Origin: Cylindrodendrum hubeiense
Lineage: Eukaryota > Ascomycota > Sordariomycetes > Hypocreales > Nectriaceae
DNA length: 34,310 nt
NCBI GenBank assembly: GCA_014621425.1
Contig: JAANBB010000420.1
Location: 1-34,310 of the forward strand
Direction of reading: 5' to 3'
The position numbers and the translations under genes are program-made. The notes below the pieces were generated by a model. The model saw nothing but the letters and a program-made list of their open reading frames with translations, was not told the DNA's origin and made no database searches. Shown one piece after another: positions 10,242 to 19,756 of this stretch. Each line of letters starts with the position of its first letter. Position 1 is the first letter of the stretch.

Positions 10242-11137
10242 ATGTCGAAGCTTTTTATCGGGTATGTTCCACCAGTCACACCTGTCACCGGTCCCTTTTG
10301 TGGTCTGTGGCCCTCGCCTATCCATCATCGCTGACCCAACCCAGTGGCCTGGCATGGCACACCGAGGAGGGCACTCTGCGCCAGAAGTTTGAGGAGTTTG
10401 GCCCCGTTGAGGAAGCTGTACGTGTTTTTTTTGCCCTTCCTTGCGTCCAGCCCCGCTTGAGATGCCCCTGGCCCGTTGAGGACTTTCTCATCGCCCACTT
10501 GACTCCTGCCCTTGTTGCGCCAAGAGTTTATTTCTAACGCTGGACATGTAAAGGTCGTCGTCAAGGATCGCGACACTGGCCGCAGCCGTGGCTTTGGATT
10601 CGTGCGATTCACTCAGGATGAGGATGCCCACAAGGCGATTGCTGCCATGAACAACGTTGAGTACGGACTCCCCCGCCCTTCCTCGTACACGGCTTGATGT
10701 CGTTCGTTTTCTGCCCGACCGGAATCTAATTGCGAGCAGGTTTGACGGCCGAACGATTCGCGTCGACAAGGCATCTGACAACGGCCCCCGAGGCGGATTC
10801 GGTGGTGGCCGCGGAGGTGGTGGTGGCTACGGTGGCGGCCGAGGAGGGTACAACAACGCTCCCATGCAATACGGCGCGCCCTCCGGCCCTGGCTACCAGG
10901 TCCCTGCCCCCAACATGTACGCTCCCCAGCAGCAGTACGGCCGTGGCTACCCGCCCCAGCAGCCCGCCTACGGCGCCCCCCCTCAAGGTATGTACAAGAT
11001 GAGTCTCGATGATGCCCTGATCTGACAGTGATTTAGGGTACGCTGCCCCTCAGCAGCAGCAGCAGTACGGCGGATACTCGGATCCTTCCCAGCAACCGCC
11101 TGCGCCTCAGCAGCCCCAGGGCGGTCGAGGATACTAG
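10242..11137 (+). CDS. Glycine-rich RRM RNA-binding protein
   Basis: Five exons encode 182 aa: 10242-10261, 10345-10417, 10554-10660, 10740-10987, 11037-11137. All introns are GT-AG with visible branch points. One RRM spans about residues 3-77, with RNP2 LFIGGL (4-9) and RNP1 RGFGFVRF (43-50). A Gly/Arg-rich RGG-like stretch follows at about 83-105, then a Pro/Gln/Tyr-rich tail ending GGRGY. This layout is that of small glycine-rich RNA-binding proteins (the GRP/CIRBP type), which bind single-stranded RNA and act in splicing, export or stress-responsive mRNA control. The low-complexity tail suggests condensate formation, by inference. Exon 1 is only 20 nt. The gene has a long upstream region and converges with the ChaC-family gene. 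Confidence 0.93.
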
Positions 11138-11826
11138 TCGGCTAGGATGAGGTCGAGTGTGGCATGCGCCAATACTGGACAAGACTGTCGGTGGGAGAGG
11201 GTGGATTGAAAAGGAGAACCGCTGAGGATCGATGACTTCGACGAATTTCCGCACCTGGCTTTGCGAATCCTTTGTATGACTGAACGATCAAGCATCGGTG
11301 AGCATGTTTGATGCAAGATTATACCCGGATACTTCGGTTGAAATGTGGTGAAGGCAGCCAAACCATTAACGACGTTTTGTTGCGGTTGCCGCGGAGGGAA
11401 CACGGCCGAGTCTGACTTCTGTGCTTGTTTTACTGGATCATTTGGATGTGAATCGCGAACTCTTTTCTTCTCCTTTGCGTGTGTCTTCATTCCTTGTTTC
11501 CTTGGTTCGTTTATTCACTCGTTTATTCCCTTGTCCGCTTCTTTTTACTACAACTGTGGAAGATGGGCGGCCAGTGCTTGGTGGGTAGATGGGCGAGGTT
11601 GAGAGCGCAGTTGCTCGATGCTATCTGTCTAATGGACAAGAACAGAGGCGACGGCTGGACAAGACTGACGATTGCGACGAAACAAACGAAGGGAAGAGGC
11701 GAATGGAGGGTGGGCAAAGGACGAGGAGCTGCAAGCATTTCATCTTCCTCATTATTCGTCATTCAATCATGTGTGTGTGTGTGCTCATGTATCTGTGCGT
11801 GTCTGTGTGTATCTGTGTGCTCTCTT
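11138..11826. other. Convergent intergenic region with GT-rich tract
   Basis: This 689-bp gap lies between the stop codons of the RRM gene and the ChaC-family gene and should hold both 3' UTRs. A GTGTGT-rich tract at about 11769-11820 abuts the ChaC gene stop, reading CA-rich on its coding strand. No gene was seen. Frames of 80-147 codons here overlap one another in several phases and show no family motif. Confidence 0.6.
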
Positions 11827-12873
11827 TCACGAAGTTCCCCTTTCGATCTCCTCTGCCTCCTCGGTGCTGGCCTCCTGCCTGAATTCGTGATCGGACGGGG
11901 TTGGATTGAGGACCTTGGCTGAGTCTTCGCAGTTGCTCTCGAGTTGCCTGACGCGGCGGGCGAGGTCACTGATATGAACATCGCTGCTATCGACAGCCAG
12001 GCTCTGGAGGGCGATGTCCAGATTGAGGAGGTAGTCCTTGTTGAGGCCGCTGGGCCCTTGGCTGTGGAAGATGTGCTCGGCAAGTTTCTGGGGATCCTGC
12101 GGACCAACGAACTGCTCGTTGTCGGGCGTGCCGATGTAGACGAGGGTTTGGATGGAGTCGGAGCCGTCGGCGGGCTGGAAGGGTGCGTAGTGGATGGAGT
12201 AACCGTTGATCTCGCGGATATCGAGGTACTCCTTGACCTCGGCCACCTTTTCCGGGATGATGCGATAGGCCACGCCCCAAACCCGCTCCGGCGAGTCATG
12301 GTGATCAGTCAGCTCCTCCCAGTAAGACCTCTCGATGAGGGTCACGACGCGACCAGGCGCCTCCGGGGTGCCACGGTGGTCCTGACTGGAAGCAACGAAA
12401 GAGATATCAGCGGCTGGGATCTCTCACATTGCTCATCTGGTCCGTTCTGGCCCGAGACTGGGAAGGGGAGTGTCATTTTGGTTTGTTCTCATACCTGGCC
12501 TATAAAGCGAAGCAAGTCAGTGACGGGGAACTAGGAGAAGGGGCAGTGATGAGAACCAGACCTGCCAAAATCGACGAACATAGCCGGTGACGTATCCGGG
12601 GATCCTCGTGTCTAGGGACGAACCGGGATGTCAGCGATGCTGGTATGGAGCTGGCAGTTGGGGGCTGGCGTTATTACCAAAGTGTGGCGGAGGCTTCCAT
12701 ATCAGGCTTCTACAAGTTACAGGGAACAGGTGAGTATCAAAGTCCATGGGGGAGTGAGTTACGGAGACGAGGGATGGTAAGTCAAGGAGAGCAATTTTCT
12801 AGCACTGATCAGAGGATACGTACCCGTACCCGTACAACCAGAACTCCGGGGGAGGAGAAGCATCAACGGTCAT
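11827..12873 (-). CDS. GCG1: ChaC/Gcg1 glutathione-specific gamma-glutamylcyclotransferase
   Basis: Five exons give 231 aa: 12873-12824, 12709-12678, 12611-12562, 12499-12495 and 12385-11827. Length matches yeast Gcg1 (232 aa). The family cleaves glutathione to 5-oxoproline and Cys-Gly in the cytosol. Signatures are the N-terminal YGYGSLIWKP loop (24-23-27 region), RRFWQASQDHRGTPEAPGRV (40-59) and VWGVAYRI, then LDIREINGY with the likely catalytic Glu at 104. Introns are 114, 66, 62 and 109 bp. The fourth exon is only 5 nt (GCCAG); including it supplies Ala-Ser and restores frame into exon 5. The C-terminal 45 residues are acidic and less family-like. The gene is divergent from the penta-EF-hand gene, 1.5 kb away. 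Confidence 0.93.
12495..12499 (-). other. 5-nt microexon of the GCG1-like gene
   Basis: On the minus strand GCCAG is flanked by TTTATAG and GTATGA, good acceptor and donor sites. CTGAC lies about 15 nt before the acceptor and a GCTGAT-type branch point lies in the following intron. Exon 3 ends in phase 0 and exon 5 begins in phase 2, so a 2-mod-3 insert is required. The five bases give W-Q-A-S-Q-D-H-R-G across the junction. A model without it would need a weaker donor (GTTCTC) and give Val-Cys instead of Ala-Ser. Confidence 0.75.
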
Positions 12874-14410
12874 GATGAAAGAATCCTTGAAGGTATTATT
12901 AATGTCGCTTGTTTTTTAGGAGTGAGTGAGGGGGAAAGGAAAGACGAGGGACTAATTATACAGCCAGTTGGGGGTTGCTTACGAACCTGGGCACGAAGGT
13001 AAGTTGCAGAAAATCAGGGTGTTAAATTTAAGAAGAGAGGTAAGATCCCAGTGGAAGATTGATAAGCAGCCCAACTCGAGATATCGAACTGGAGCGATCT
13101 TGGTGGTGGTGGTTTTGGGTCTTTGGTGGTTGTGGATTCCAAGGGTTCAGGGACTTTGGGTTGCCTGCAAGATCCAGGGAGACCGCCGGCCCAGTCGATT
13201 CGAAGCGCCGGCGATGAGGTGCTCGGGACCAGCGGCCAATGGCGAGGCCCCGCACTGGGCAGTTGGTTGCTCGCAGGAGACTGCACCGCCGCAGCACAAC
13301 CAAGACAGCGCCACGGCTCTCCGGCATCGCGGCACTGCTAGCGATGGCTTGGGAGGTGGAACCGGACACTTCCAGTGACGTCGGGCGCTGTAAGCCCGCC
13401 CCTTGGAGCCCCGGACACGGGATCCACGGGTCCCTATGCGCTGTTCCACAGCCGCCGGAGTGGCTGCTGCCCCACCAATTGTGTGGGTGCGCATTTCTCA
13501 TCAGGGTCTCTTGTCAGGGTCTCTTGTCAGGAGGCTCCAGGGCAGTGATCCATGGCTGGAAGGCTGTACGTCTGGTAGAACCTCCACTGGACTGGGGAAC
13601 CCGTGCCGTGGAACCGGGAGGTGCTCGGATTCGGATAACGAGGCGGCTTCAGCCTCAAGTCTCGAGTTTCAAGCCCATGGTCTGAAGGTTTGAAGTCACA
13701 AGCCTCCTTTCAGCCCTGGGGCGTCACGGCGTCACGGCGCACTGCACGGCATCGTATCGTAGTACGGGGCTCTTTACAGGGCTGTTTGCTCGCCCGTGCT
13801 AAATGGGAGCTGAACAAGAGCTGAAGCGCCCGAGAGGCCTGCCAGCAGCCCAGCAGTGAGGAGACGCTGCCCTAGTTGTATGCGAGTTAATCAAGCCGAC
13901 ACCTGGCCAAGCCCGGCCAAGCCCAGCCAAGACAAACCCCAGCAACCGGTTCAGCCTGATGATGATGTTGAGCCTGACGACGTAATGCGAGGGTCGGGTC
14001 CAATATTGGACCCGCGCGGCGCCGCTTTATAATCGGAGAGTTGGTCCAGTGCCAGATAACCCGAGGGATTGGTACTAGGTAACAGCGGCAAGCGAGCCAA
14101 GCCCGATTCGCTCCGCATGCGCCACACGCCACATGTCTTGACACTGCCCAGAGCCCTGTACTAGGCCTGTAGGTACCTCCAACACTGCCCCGCGCAATGT
14201 CCTTCCCCTGCTGTACTCGTCCTTGCCTTGCGCGTTTCTGGCTCCTCACTCTGACCTGCCCTATCCCATCCCATCCCATCCCATCCCGACTGCACCCTCA
14301 CTTCTAGAAAAGCCTACGTCTGCTCTCCCGATCTTGATCCCCCATCCATCAATCTTCTGCTGCGCCAAACCGGGAAAAGGAGCTTACTGTTCTCCTTGCC
14401 TTCACCCATC
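12874..14410. other. Divergent intergenic region, GCG1-like / penta-EF-hand
   Basis: About 1.5 kb lies between divergent start codons. I see no gene here. A tandem GTCTCTTGTCAGG duplication occurs near 13505-13530, GCGTCACG is duplicated near 13722-13737, and a CCCATCCCAT run sits at about 14263-14287 in the presumed leader of the EF-hand gene. Open frames of 90-157 codons overlap in both strands and have no recognisable motifs. Confidence 0.55.
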
Positions 14411-15572
14411 ATGGCGTACAACCGTCCCTCCAACGACGATGCCCTGCCCAGGTAGCTTTTTGCCCCTCTCTTCCCCCCGCGCCTGCGCTCGCGCCCGCCA
14501 GTGCGGCTCTGCGATAGGCGTCACGCAGCCATAACCAGCAATGCTAACCCGCGTGCCTTTTCCAGATTTGCTGAGCCCGAGGTTCGTGCTGTACTTCCAA
14601 GATCGCCAGGATAATCCATCAAGCTGTCTCAGAAATTGACTCTCCTCGTGTATACAGAGACCCGGCCAGACACCCACGCAAGCCCCGCCGCAACAACGAC
14701 CACCACCACAGCAGCAATATCACCAGCAACCTCACCAGCAACCGCAACAGCAATACCACCAGTCGCCGCCGCCGCAGCAACAGCAGGCGCGATATGATCA
14801 GGTAGCCTCGCCTACTCACCGTGATGCTCGCTCCCCCTCGATCGGCCAGCAGGCGTATGGCTTCGGCCACATGTCGCCGCCGCCGGTCCAATCTGGCGGA
14901 AGGCCGCCAGCGCATTATAACCGTCCCGCCGCGACCTCGCGCCCGCCGCCCACGCCTGCCCCGGATGCATCTGGCTCAGACGCCTCGCTTTTGCCCCTCT
15001 TCCGGGCTGTAGACAAGGATGGTGCGTGGTCATGACGATGCGCTTCCCCTACTCTGAGCGGGGAAGTCAGCAATATTCTCAAGCTCAGCCTTATTGACTA
15101 TTTCCTAGGAACAGGCCATCTCTCGGAGCGCGAGCTTTCTGCCGCCCTTGTCAACGGCGACTGGACCTCCTTCGACCCTCACACCGTCCGCATGATGATT
15201 CGCATGTTCGACTCGGACCGTAGTGGTACTATCGGTTTCGAGGAGTTCTGCGGCCTCTGGTCCTTCCTCGCCTCCTGGCGCACCCTCTTCGACCGATTCG
15301 ACGCTGATCGTAGCGGCAACATTTCCCTCCCTGAGTTCACCAATGCTCTCGTCGCCTTCCGCTATCGCCTCAGTCCCCAGTTTGTTGAGCTGCTCTTCCA
15401 TACCTACGACAAGCGCAACGAGGGCGTCATGAGCTTTGACCTCTTTGTCCAGAGCTGCATCTCCCTGAAGCGCATGACGGACGTCTTCAAGAAGTACGAC
15501 GACGACCGTGATGGCTACATCACCCTGAGCTTTGAGGACTTTTTGACCGAGATTCTCAAGCAGCTCAAGTAG
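14411..15572 (+). CDS. PEF1: Penta-EF-hand calcium-binding protein (Pef1/peflin/ALG-2 type)
   Basis: Four exons give 294 aa: 14411-14451, 14566-14581, 14658-15021 and 15109-15572. Exon 2 is only 16 nt. Residues about 20-130 are Pro/Gln/Tyr-rich, like the N-terminal extension of peflin and yeast Pef1. Five EF-hand units follow: DKDGTGHLSERE (138-149), DSDRSGTIGFEE (175-186), DADRSGNISLPE (205-216), a degenerate DKRNEGVMSFDL, and DDDRDGYITLSFED near the end. The first three have a full set of acidic ligands; the fourth is unlikely to bind calcium and probably serves in dimerisation, as in the family. These cytosolic proteins couple calcium to vesicle coat (Sec31) and ESCRT-type partners; yeast Pef1 affects polarised growth. 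The symbol follows the family, as I cannot test orthology. Confidence 0.92.
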
Positions 15573-16125
15573 ACGCAGTACCTAAATGGTGGGATGAGCA
15601 AATGAAGCTAGAACCAAGAAGTTCAAATGTAAGGGGAAAATCTAGGGCGGACTTAAACGAAGTCATGGAAATGGTTTGCATGTATGTATCTTGGGGGAAC
15701 TGGACAGGTTGCATAGCATACTGCCGTCGATGTGAGGGATGAGATGGGATGGTCAAGATGGATGGACACATGGATGATACCTTAGGTCGAGGCTGTGGAT
15801 CCTGACTTAGACACGAAGCTTGACTGCGATAAAGCATATAAATAAAGCTGTATTTCTTCTCCCTTGTATTACGGACCTGCTTATTTTCTGATATTACACC
15901 GTTATTATTGGATACCCAACGAGACCAAGAAAGACTGGCAACCATGAAATTCTCCGAAGTGTAACCCACTCAATTCCGCACCCTTTCCATAGGAACCCAG
16001 GATACCCGGGGTGTATAAAAACCGACGAATTATGTTCAACCACCGGGAGGTATTCACCGTGTTCTTTTCTTCACATGACTGTACCTCAATTCTCCCCCCG
16101 ATTATCAACCCCTGACAACCTCGAC
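15573..16125. other. Convergent 3' region, penta-EF-hand / MBL-like
   Basis: This gap of 553 bp lies between two convergent stop codons. A cluster ATAAATAAAG at about 15838-15847 is a plausible poly(A) signal for the EF-hand gene. No coding region was seen. Confidence 0.55.
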
Positions 16126-17637
16126 TCAGAAAATCATGGACATCACTCTGGGTCGAACCGGCGTGTCTGGCTCCCAGACGCCTTCACTTGTCAGTGCAAC
16201 ATCTTCTCCAACGCCAAGAGACATAATTTCCGTATGAGGGGCCTTCTTATTGCTATCCCATGCAGCTTGGTCGAGCTCTCGGCGCACCTCGCTCTGGCGG
16301 TACCGACGCGTGCGAGCCATCCTACCTGCCATGCGACCCGCCCACCCATGACGGGTATTGCGTCTGGCATCGTGGGCGCTCACCCAGGCCTTGGCACCGA
16401 GGGCGGTAGCGATCTTCTGACCGTCGGGCATCCCGGAGTTGATGGAGCCTGGGAGCCACCAGGGGCCAGCCACGGCGTCGAAGCAGTGGAGCAGCGCCGT
16501 CAGGGGTAGGGCGGCCTCGGCGACGAGGTGGGTGGTGGCGTAAGTCTCGAGACTTTGGTAGGTGATGCCGTGCGGAGAGAAGATGATAGAGATAGAGCGG
16601 TCGCGGGCGTGCGGCGAGACGGAGATTATGGAGCGGTTGGAACGGATCCGGCGGAGGCGCGGAGAGTCCGGAGGAGATGGACTCGGCGGCCTTGGCGGGG
16701 GCGTCGGCCGCGGTGGGAAAGGAGAGAGCGTCATTGCTAGATCGTAGGAGGCTCTCTTTTTATGGAGCACGTTGGGGGGTGTTGGAAACCGGAACTCAGA
16801 GGGAGACATCGCCGCGTCATAGGATCCTCCCCTCTTGTGGAAAGCCGTGCCCGGCAGCGGGAAGGCAGAGGGATACATTGCCGTGTCGTAGGATGCTCGC
16901 TTTTGGTGGTGCCCCGTGGGAGGCAACGGGAATGGGAAGGGCGGGATGTCGGGTTTGTGTTTGAAGTGCAGTATCATTGGGGAGAGGGGAGGCGGCGAGG
17001 GAAGCCTGGGGCCCATCCTGAAGGGAGGGGGCTTGGGAGTCACCGGCGGGGTGAGGAGCGGACGATAGAAGGTCAAGGGGCGCGAAGGGGGTGGGCGATA
17101 GGTGATGCCCACGGCCGTATGAACCCGCCAGCGGTCCTTCTTCTGGGTGATGAAGGAGATGGTGACCTCTCCGGGGTCTCCTCCGGGATGCTGAGGCGGG
17201 ACGGGGACCCGGGTTGTCGTCTCCCTTCCAGCAGCACGAGGATCCTCCCACTTCTGCAGTGATATGACCATTTCCTTGTCGAAGTACTTCCAGCTGCGAA
17301 TCTGCTTGGCCGCGGCTGGCTCGGCCAGAATCACCGTCTTCGTGTTGGTTCGAGGCAGTTGCTTGAGCGTGGCCTTGTTGCAGTGGTCGCTCCTATCTTT
17401 GCTGATGATGACGAGGTCTGGCTCAGGCAGCTCTCGGACTGTTGCGATGCGTAACGGTTCCTCATATTCGTGATAGCTCTTTGAGTAGGTCTCGTCATGT
17501 TCTATGACAAGTTCTGGGCCGGGGAACCAGGGGTCCAGGAGAATCCGGAAGGGTTCTCCTCCTGGACATGGGCCGATAGGCTCCAATGTCAACAGGAACG
17601 AGGTGTCACCATTGAGTTGTTTGACTGTCAACGCCAT
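16126..17637 (-). CDS. Metallo-beta-lactamase-fold-like protein with proline-rich repeat insertion
   Basis: One uninterrupted frame of 503 aa starts at an ATG. Residues 1-180 and about 350-503 resemble the fungal beta-lactamase-superfamily proteins of the UlaG-like type: LLDPWFPGPELVIEHD near 34-48, DLVIISKDRSDHCNKATL (74-91) in the place of the usual HxHxDH metal motif, ILAEP, then GITY repeated at 177-180 and 357-360. Only the DH pair of the canonical motif is present, so metal-dependent hydrolysis is doubtful. Residues about 181-350 form a proline-rich insertion holding three copies of an SYDxAM-containing repeat. The gene is presumed cytosolic, as no signal peptide is seen. It converges with the EF-hand gene. 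The fold assignment rests on motif memory and the substrate is unknown. Confidence 0.75.
   Translation of the reverse strand: MALTVKQLNGDTSFLLTLEPIGPCPGGEPFRILLDPWFPGPELVIEHDETYSKSYHEYEEPLRIATVRELPEPDLVIISKDRSDHCNKATLKQLPRTNTKTVILAEPAAAKQIRSWKYFDKEMVISLQKWEDPRAAGRETTTRVPVPPQHPGGDPGEVTISFITQKKDRWRVHTAVGITYRPPPSRPLTFYRPLLTPPVTPKPPPFRMGPRLPSPPPLSPMILHFKHKPDIPPFPFPLPPTGHHQKRASYDTAMYPSAFPLPGTAFHKRGGSYDAAMSPSEFRFPTPPNVLHKKRASYDLAMTLSPFPPRPTPPPRPPSPSPPDSPRLRRIRSNRSIISVSPHARDRSISIIFSPHGITYQSLETYATTHLVAEAALPLTALLHCFDAVAGPWWLPGSINSGMPDGQKIATALGAKAWVSAHDARRNTRHGWAGRMAGRMARTRRYRQSEVRRELDQAAWDSNKKAPHTEIMSLGVGEDVALTSEGVWEPDTPVRPRVMSMIF
16714..16908 (-). repeat. Three-copy protein repeat inside the MBL-like gene
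   Basis: Residues 244-308 hold three diverged copies beginning HQKRASYDTAM, HKRGGSYDAAM and HKKRASYDLAM, with SYD at 249, 272 and 297 (spacing 23 and 25 residues), each followed by a Pro/Phe-rich segment such as PSAFPLP. The DNA copies are visibly related too. The flanks are rich in PPP and SPPP motifs. RxxS phosphorylation-like sites recur once per unit. Confidence 0.85.
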
Positions 17638-19434
17638 TTTGGACTATTTGCTTCAGATGCCACCTCAGGAGTGGCGAGGGTGATAGAAGCGAAACAATTT
17701 GATCGTGGGTGGGGAGCAGAGTGGTGTAAATTGCTTCACCACGCTCATGTCCAAATGAGTTCCATCTTTGAGACAGAGACTGAGGTTGGACTCCTCGTGA
17801 GAATCAGCAGGGGCAATCGAAGCTTGATGAGAGGCTACAAAACGGAGCAAAGTCCGCAAACAGAGGCGCTGATCAGTGCATCGAGAAAGTCGTTCCCCGA
17901 AGCAATAGAGTTGGGTGGCATGAGCGCAAAATCGAGGCGCCCGCGAACGAGTCTTTGGCGGCGGTACTGTCTGGTTGACTGACTGTGGCGTAGCCCATGG
18001 TGGAATCCGGCCGTCATGGAGAAAGTCTATCTGCATTTCCCATGTCCGAGCCAAAAGCACTTAGATAGCTGTCTCCCGTGTCCGTGTCCGTCGACTTCGA
18101 CTTCCGTAACAGTGTGTGTATCCGGCGTGGAGGATATCGGGTCTAAACAGCCACGACCAGCATACCAGCCTATGTAAGAGCGGGCGTGTCCACGGCCATG
18201 TAAATAATATTAGATGGGAGCAAGCAGTCTGAGCGTGGTGTCCGAGGCCGGTGGTCCAGGGCTGAGACAACATTCCTCACATTTGGTGTGGTTGAATTCA
18301 GCTATCACCGCCCGTTTTGGGAGAATGCCAATCAGGTGCTATGCTAAAGGGAATCATGATGACATTGCTGAAGATGGGGGGACACCATATCAATGGATAT
18401 GGTATTCTGGCGGCCAGGAGATGTTCTATCGCTTCGCTTGAAGCCAAAAGGTGAGGAAACGTCAAGCTGATTTTGGCAGCCCGGCCTTCCCCTAAAATCC
18501 AATGTCTGGCTAGCTTGTCTAGACACTCGTCTATGTGTGGAAACAGGAAAGGCTAGTTCGTGTTGGGGGTTTGAAAGATCAACTGGATTCTCGGATTGCC
18601 GCCGGGTTGGATCGACATGTGACGTTACTCCGTATCAGGGAGCGCCTCCAGCGCTGTGCTGTGCCGTGCCGGGCGGAAACAGCTCTCCTCCGAAGCTCTG
18701 TGTAAGTGTGCCGGGAAAAGCTCTCTGACGACGACGAAAACCCAGAACCAGTCCAGTCCAGTCCACTCAGCACGGACTCGACGAGCGTTTCCAGACACCT
18801 GGGCCAGGGTCCAACGTGGTGGCTATCGCGGCAAGGATAAGAAGAGCGGGTGGAGATTCCCTTGGGAGCAGCGAGTAAAGCGCAGCCCTGGAAGCTTGAG
18901 CGCATGGGTGTCTGCCCAAGAATTTCTTTTGCCTGGTCAGCTGGTCGATCCAAAGTTGGCGAGCTCCGCAGAAGCTCCCAAGAGGATGGAGCTTCTGCCC
19001 AACCAGCCGGCTGTGACTGTTGCCCCGGTTGCTGTGGTTGTTGTTTACGGGCCGTTGCAGAGTTGCAGGTGAGCTAGATGACCACGATGAGGCTTTTGCA
19101 GCGGTTTACTTTACTACGTAAACAGTGCATACTCCCAAAGTGCATCGCTGCTCGACCGGGCGCAGCAACGCACGCGACGGCACAAGCCATGAGCCATGAG
19201 CCATGACCTAGCTAGTCGCCTAAGAAACAGTCGCAGCTTGGGATCCTCGAGGAAAGAGGAATCCTCCGTGCAGTCCTTCCCAGTTCGGGTGGAGTGACCA
19301 GAGAGAAATCTTTTTTGGGTCTTATCCTTATCCGTTCCCGCGCCGGTCTTTACCACGCCCCCCCACTTCTACAGGGACTCCCACGTCCCCCAAATCCCTC
19401 GACACCCACAACGCCCACTTTTGCTGCCGGAGCC
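17638..19434. other. Gene-free stretch upstream of the MBL-like gene
   Basis: No gene was recognised in about 1.8 kb. The first part should hold the promoter of the minus-strand MBL-like gene. A short tandem GAGCCAT duplication lies near 19189-19205. Small frames here lack any family feature, typical splice structure or coding bias. Confidence 0.5.
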
Positions 19435-19756
19435 ATGCCATCGTCGTCGCCCTCCACCTTTAGAGGCATCTGGGAAGTACCCTCCAAAGCCTTCAAGCCC
19501 GTCAGGTACGCTAGCCCGCAGGGGACAGTACCGCTGACGATTGCCGCCATTTAGGCGGTGCGGCGCGGGGTCACCGCCCTCGAGAATAAAGCCGGACTTA
19601 TCGAGCATGACCTCGGCTGGTTGGTCTCGCGACACTCGCTCTCTCGGGCCTGGCCCCCAAGTACTCCGTGCTCTACCCTCCATCACCAAGTACCTCTACC
19701 ACGTCGGCGCCGACTCAATCGATCCATCCATCCATCCAACTTTTAGGATAACTTGA
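19435..19756 (+). pseudogene. Possible broken small gene with coding signal in shifting frames
   Basis: An ATG at 19435 opens a 71-nt exon (MPSSSPSTFRGIWEVPSKAF...) ending at a good donor, GTACGC. A 49-bp intron with CTGAC branch point and TTTAG acceptor ends at 19554. Downstream, protein-like sequence with G/C third positions runs in three successive frames: frame at 19555 (VTALENKAGLIEHDLGWLVS), then GLAPKYSVLYP, then SITKYLYHVGADSID. Each step behaves like a missing single base, two of them beside GGG (19646-19648) and CCC (19676-19678). As it stands, the spliced frame gives about 90 aa. It may be a decayed gene or a gene damaged by homopolymer errors in the assembly. I do not recognise the family. 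Confidence 0.33.

Noticed and set aside
9901..10392. 163-codon frame running into the RRM gene
   Set aside because: It crosses the RRM start and first intron in another frame and has no recognisable feature; the region reads as a 5' leader.
12556..12562. GCG1 splicing without the 5-nt microexon, using a donor at GTTCTC
   Set aside because: It keeps frame but uses a poor donor, gives Val-Cys instead of Ala-Ser, and leaves unexplained the perfect TTTATAG/GCCAG/GTATGA arrangement. Kept as the alternative to test.
13239..13685. 148-codon frame and its antisense partners between GCG1 and the EF-hand gene
   Set aside because: Several frames of similar length overlap on both strands, with Cys/Trp/Arg-rich random-looking products and no family match.
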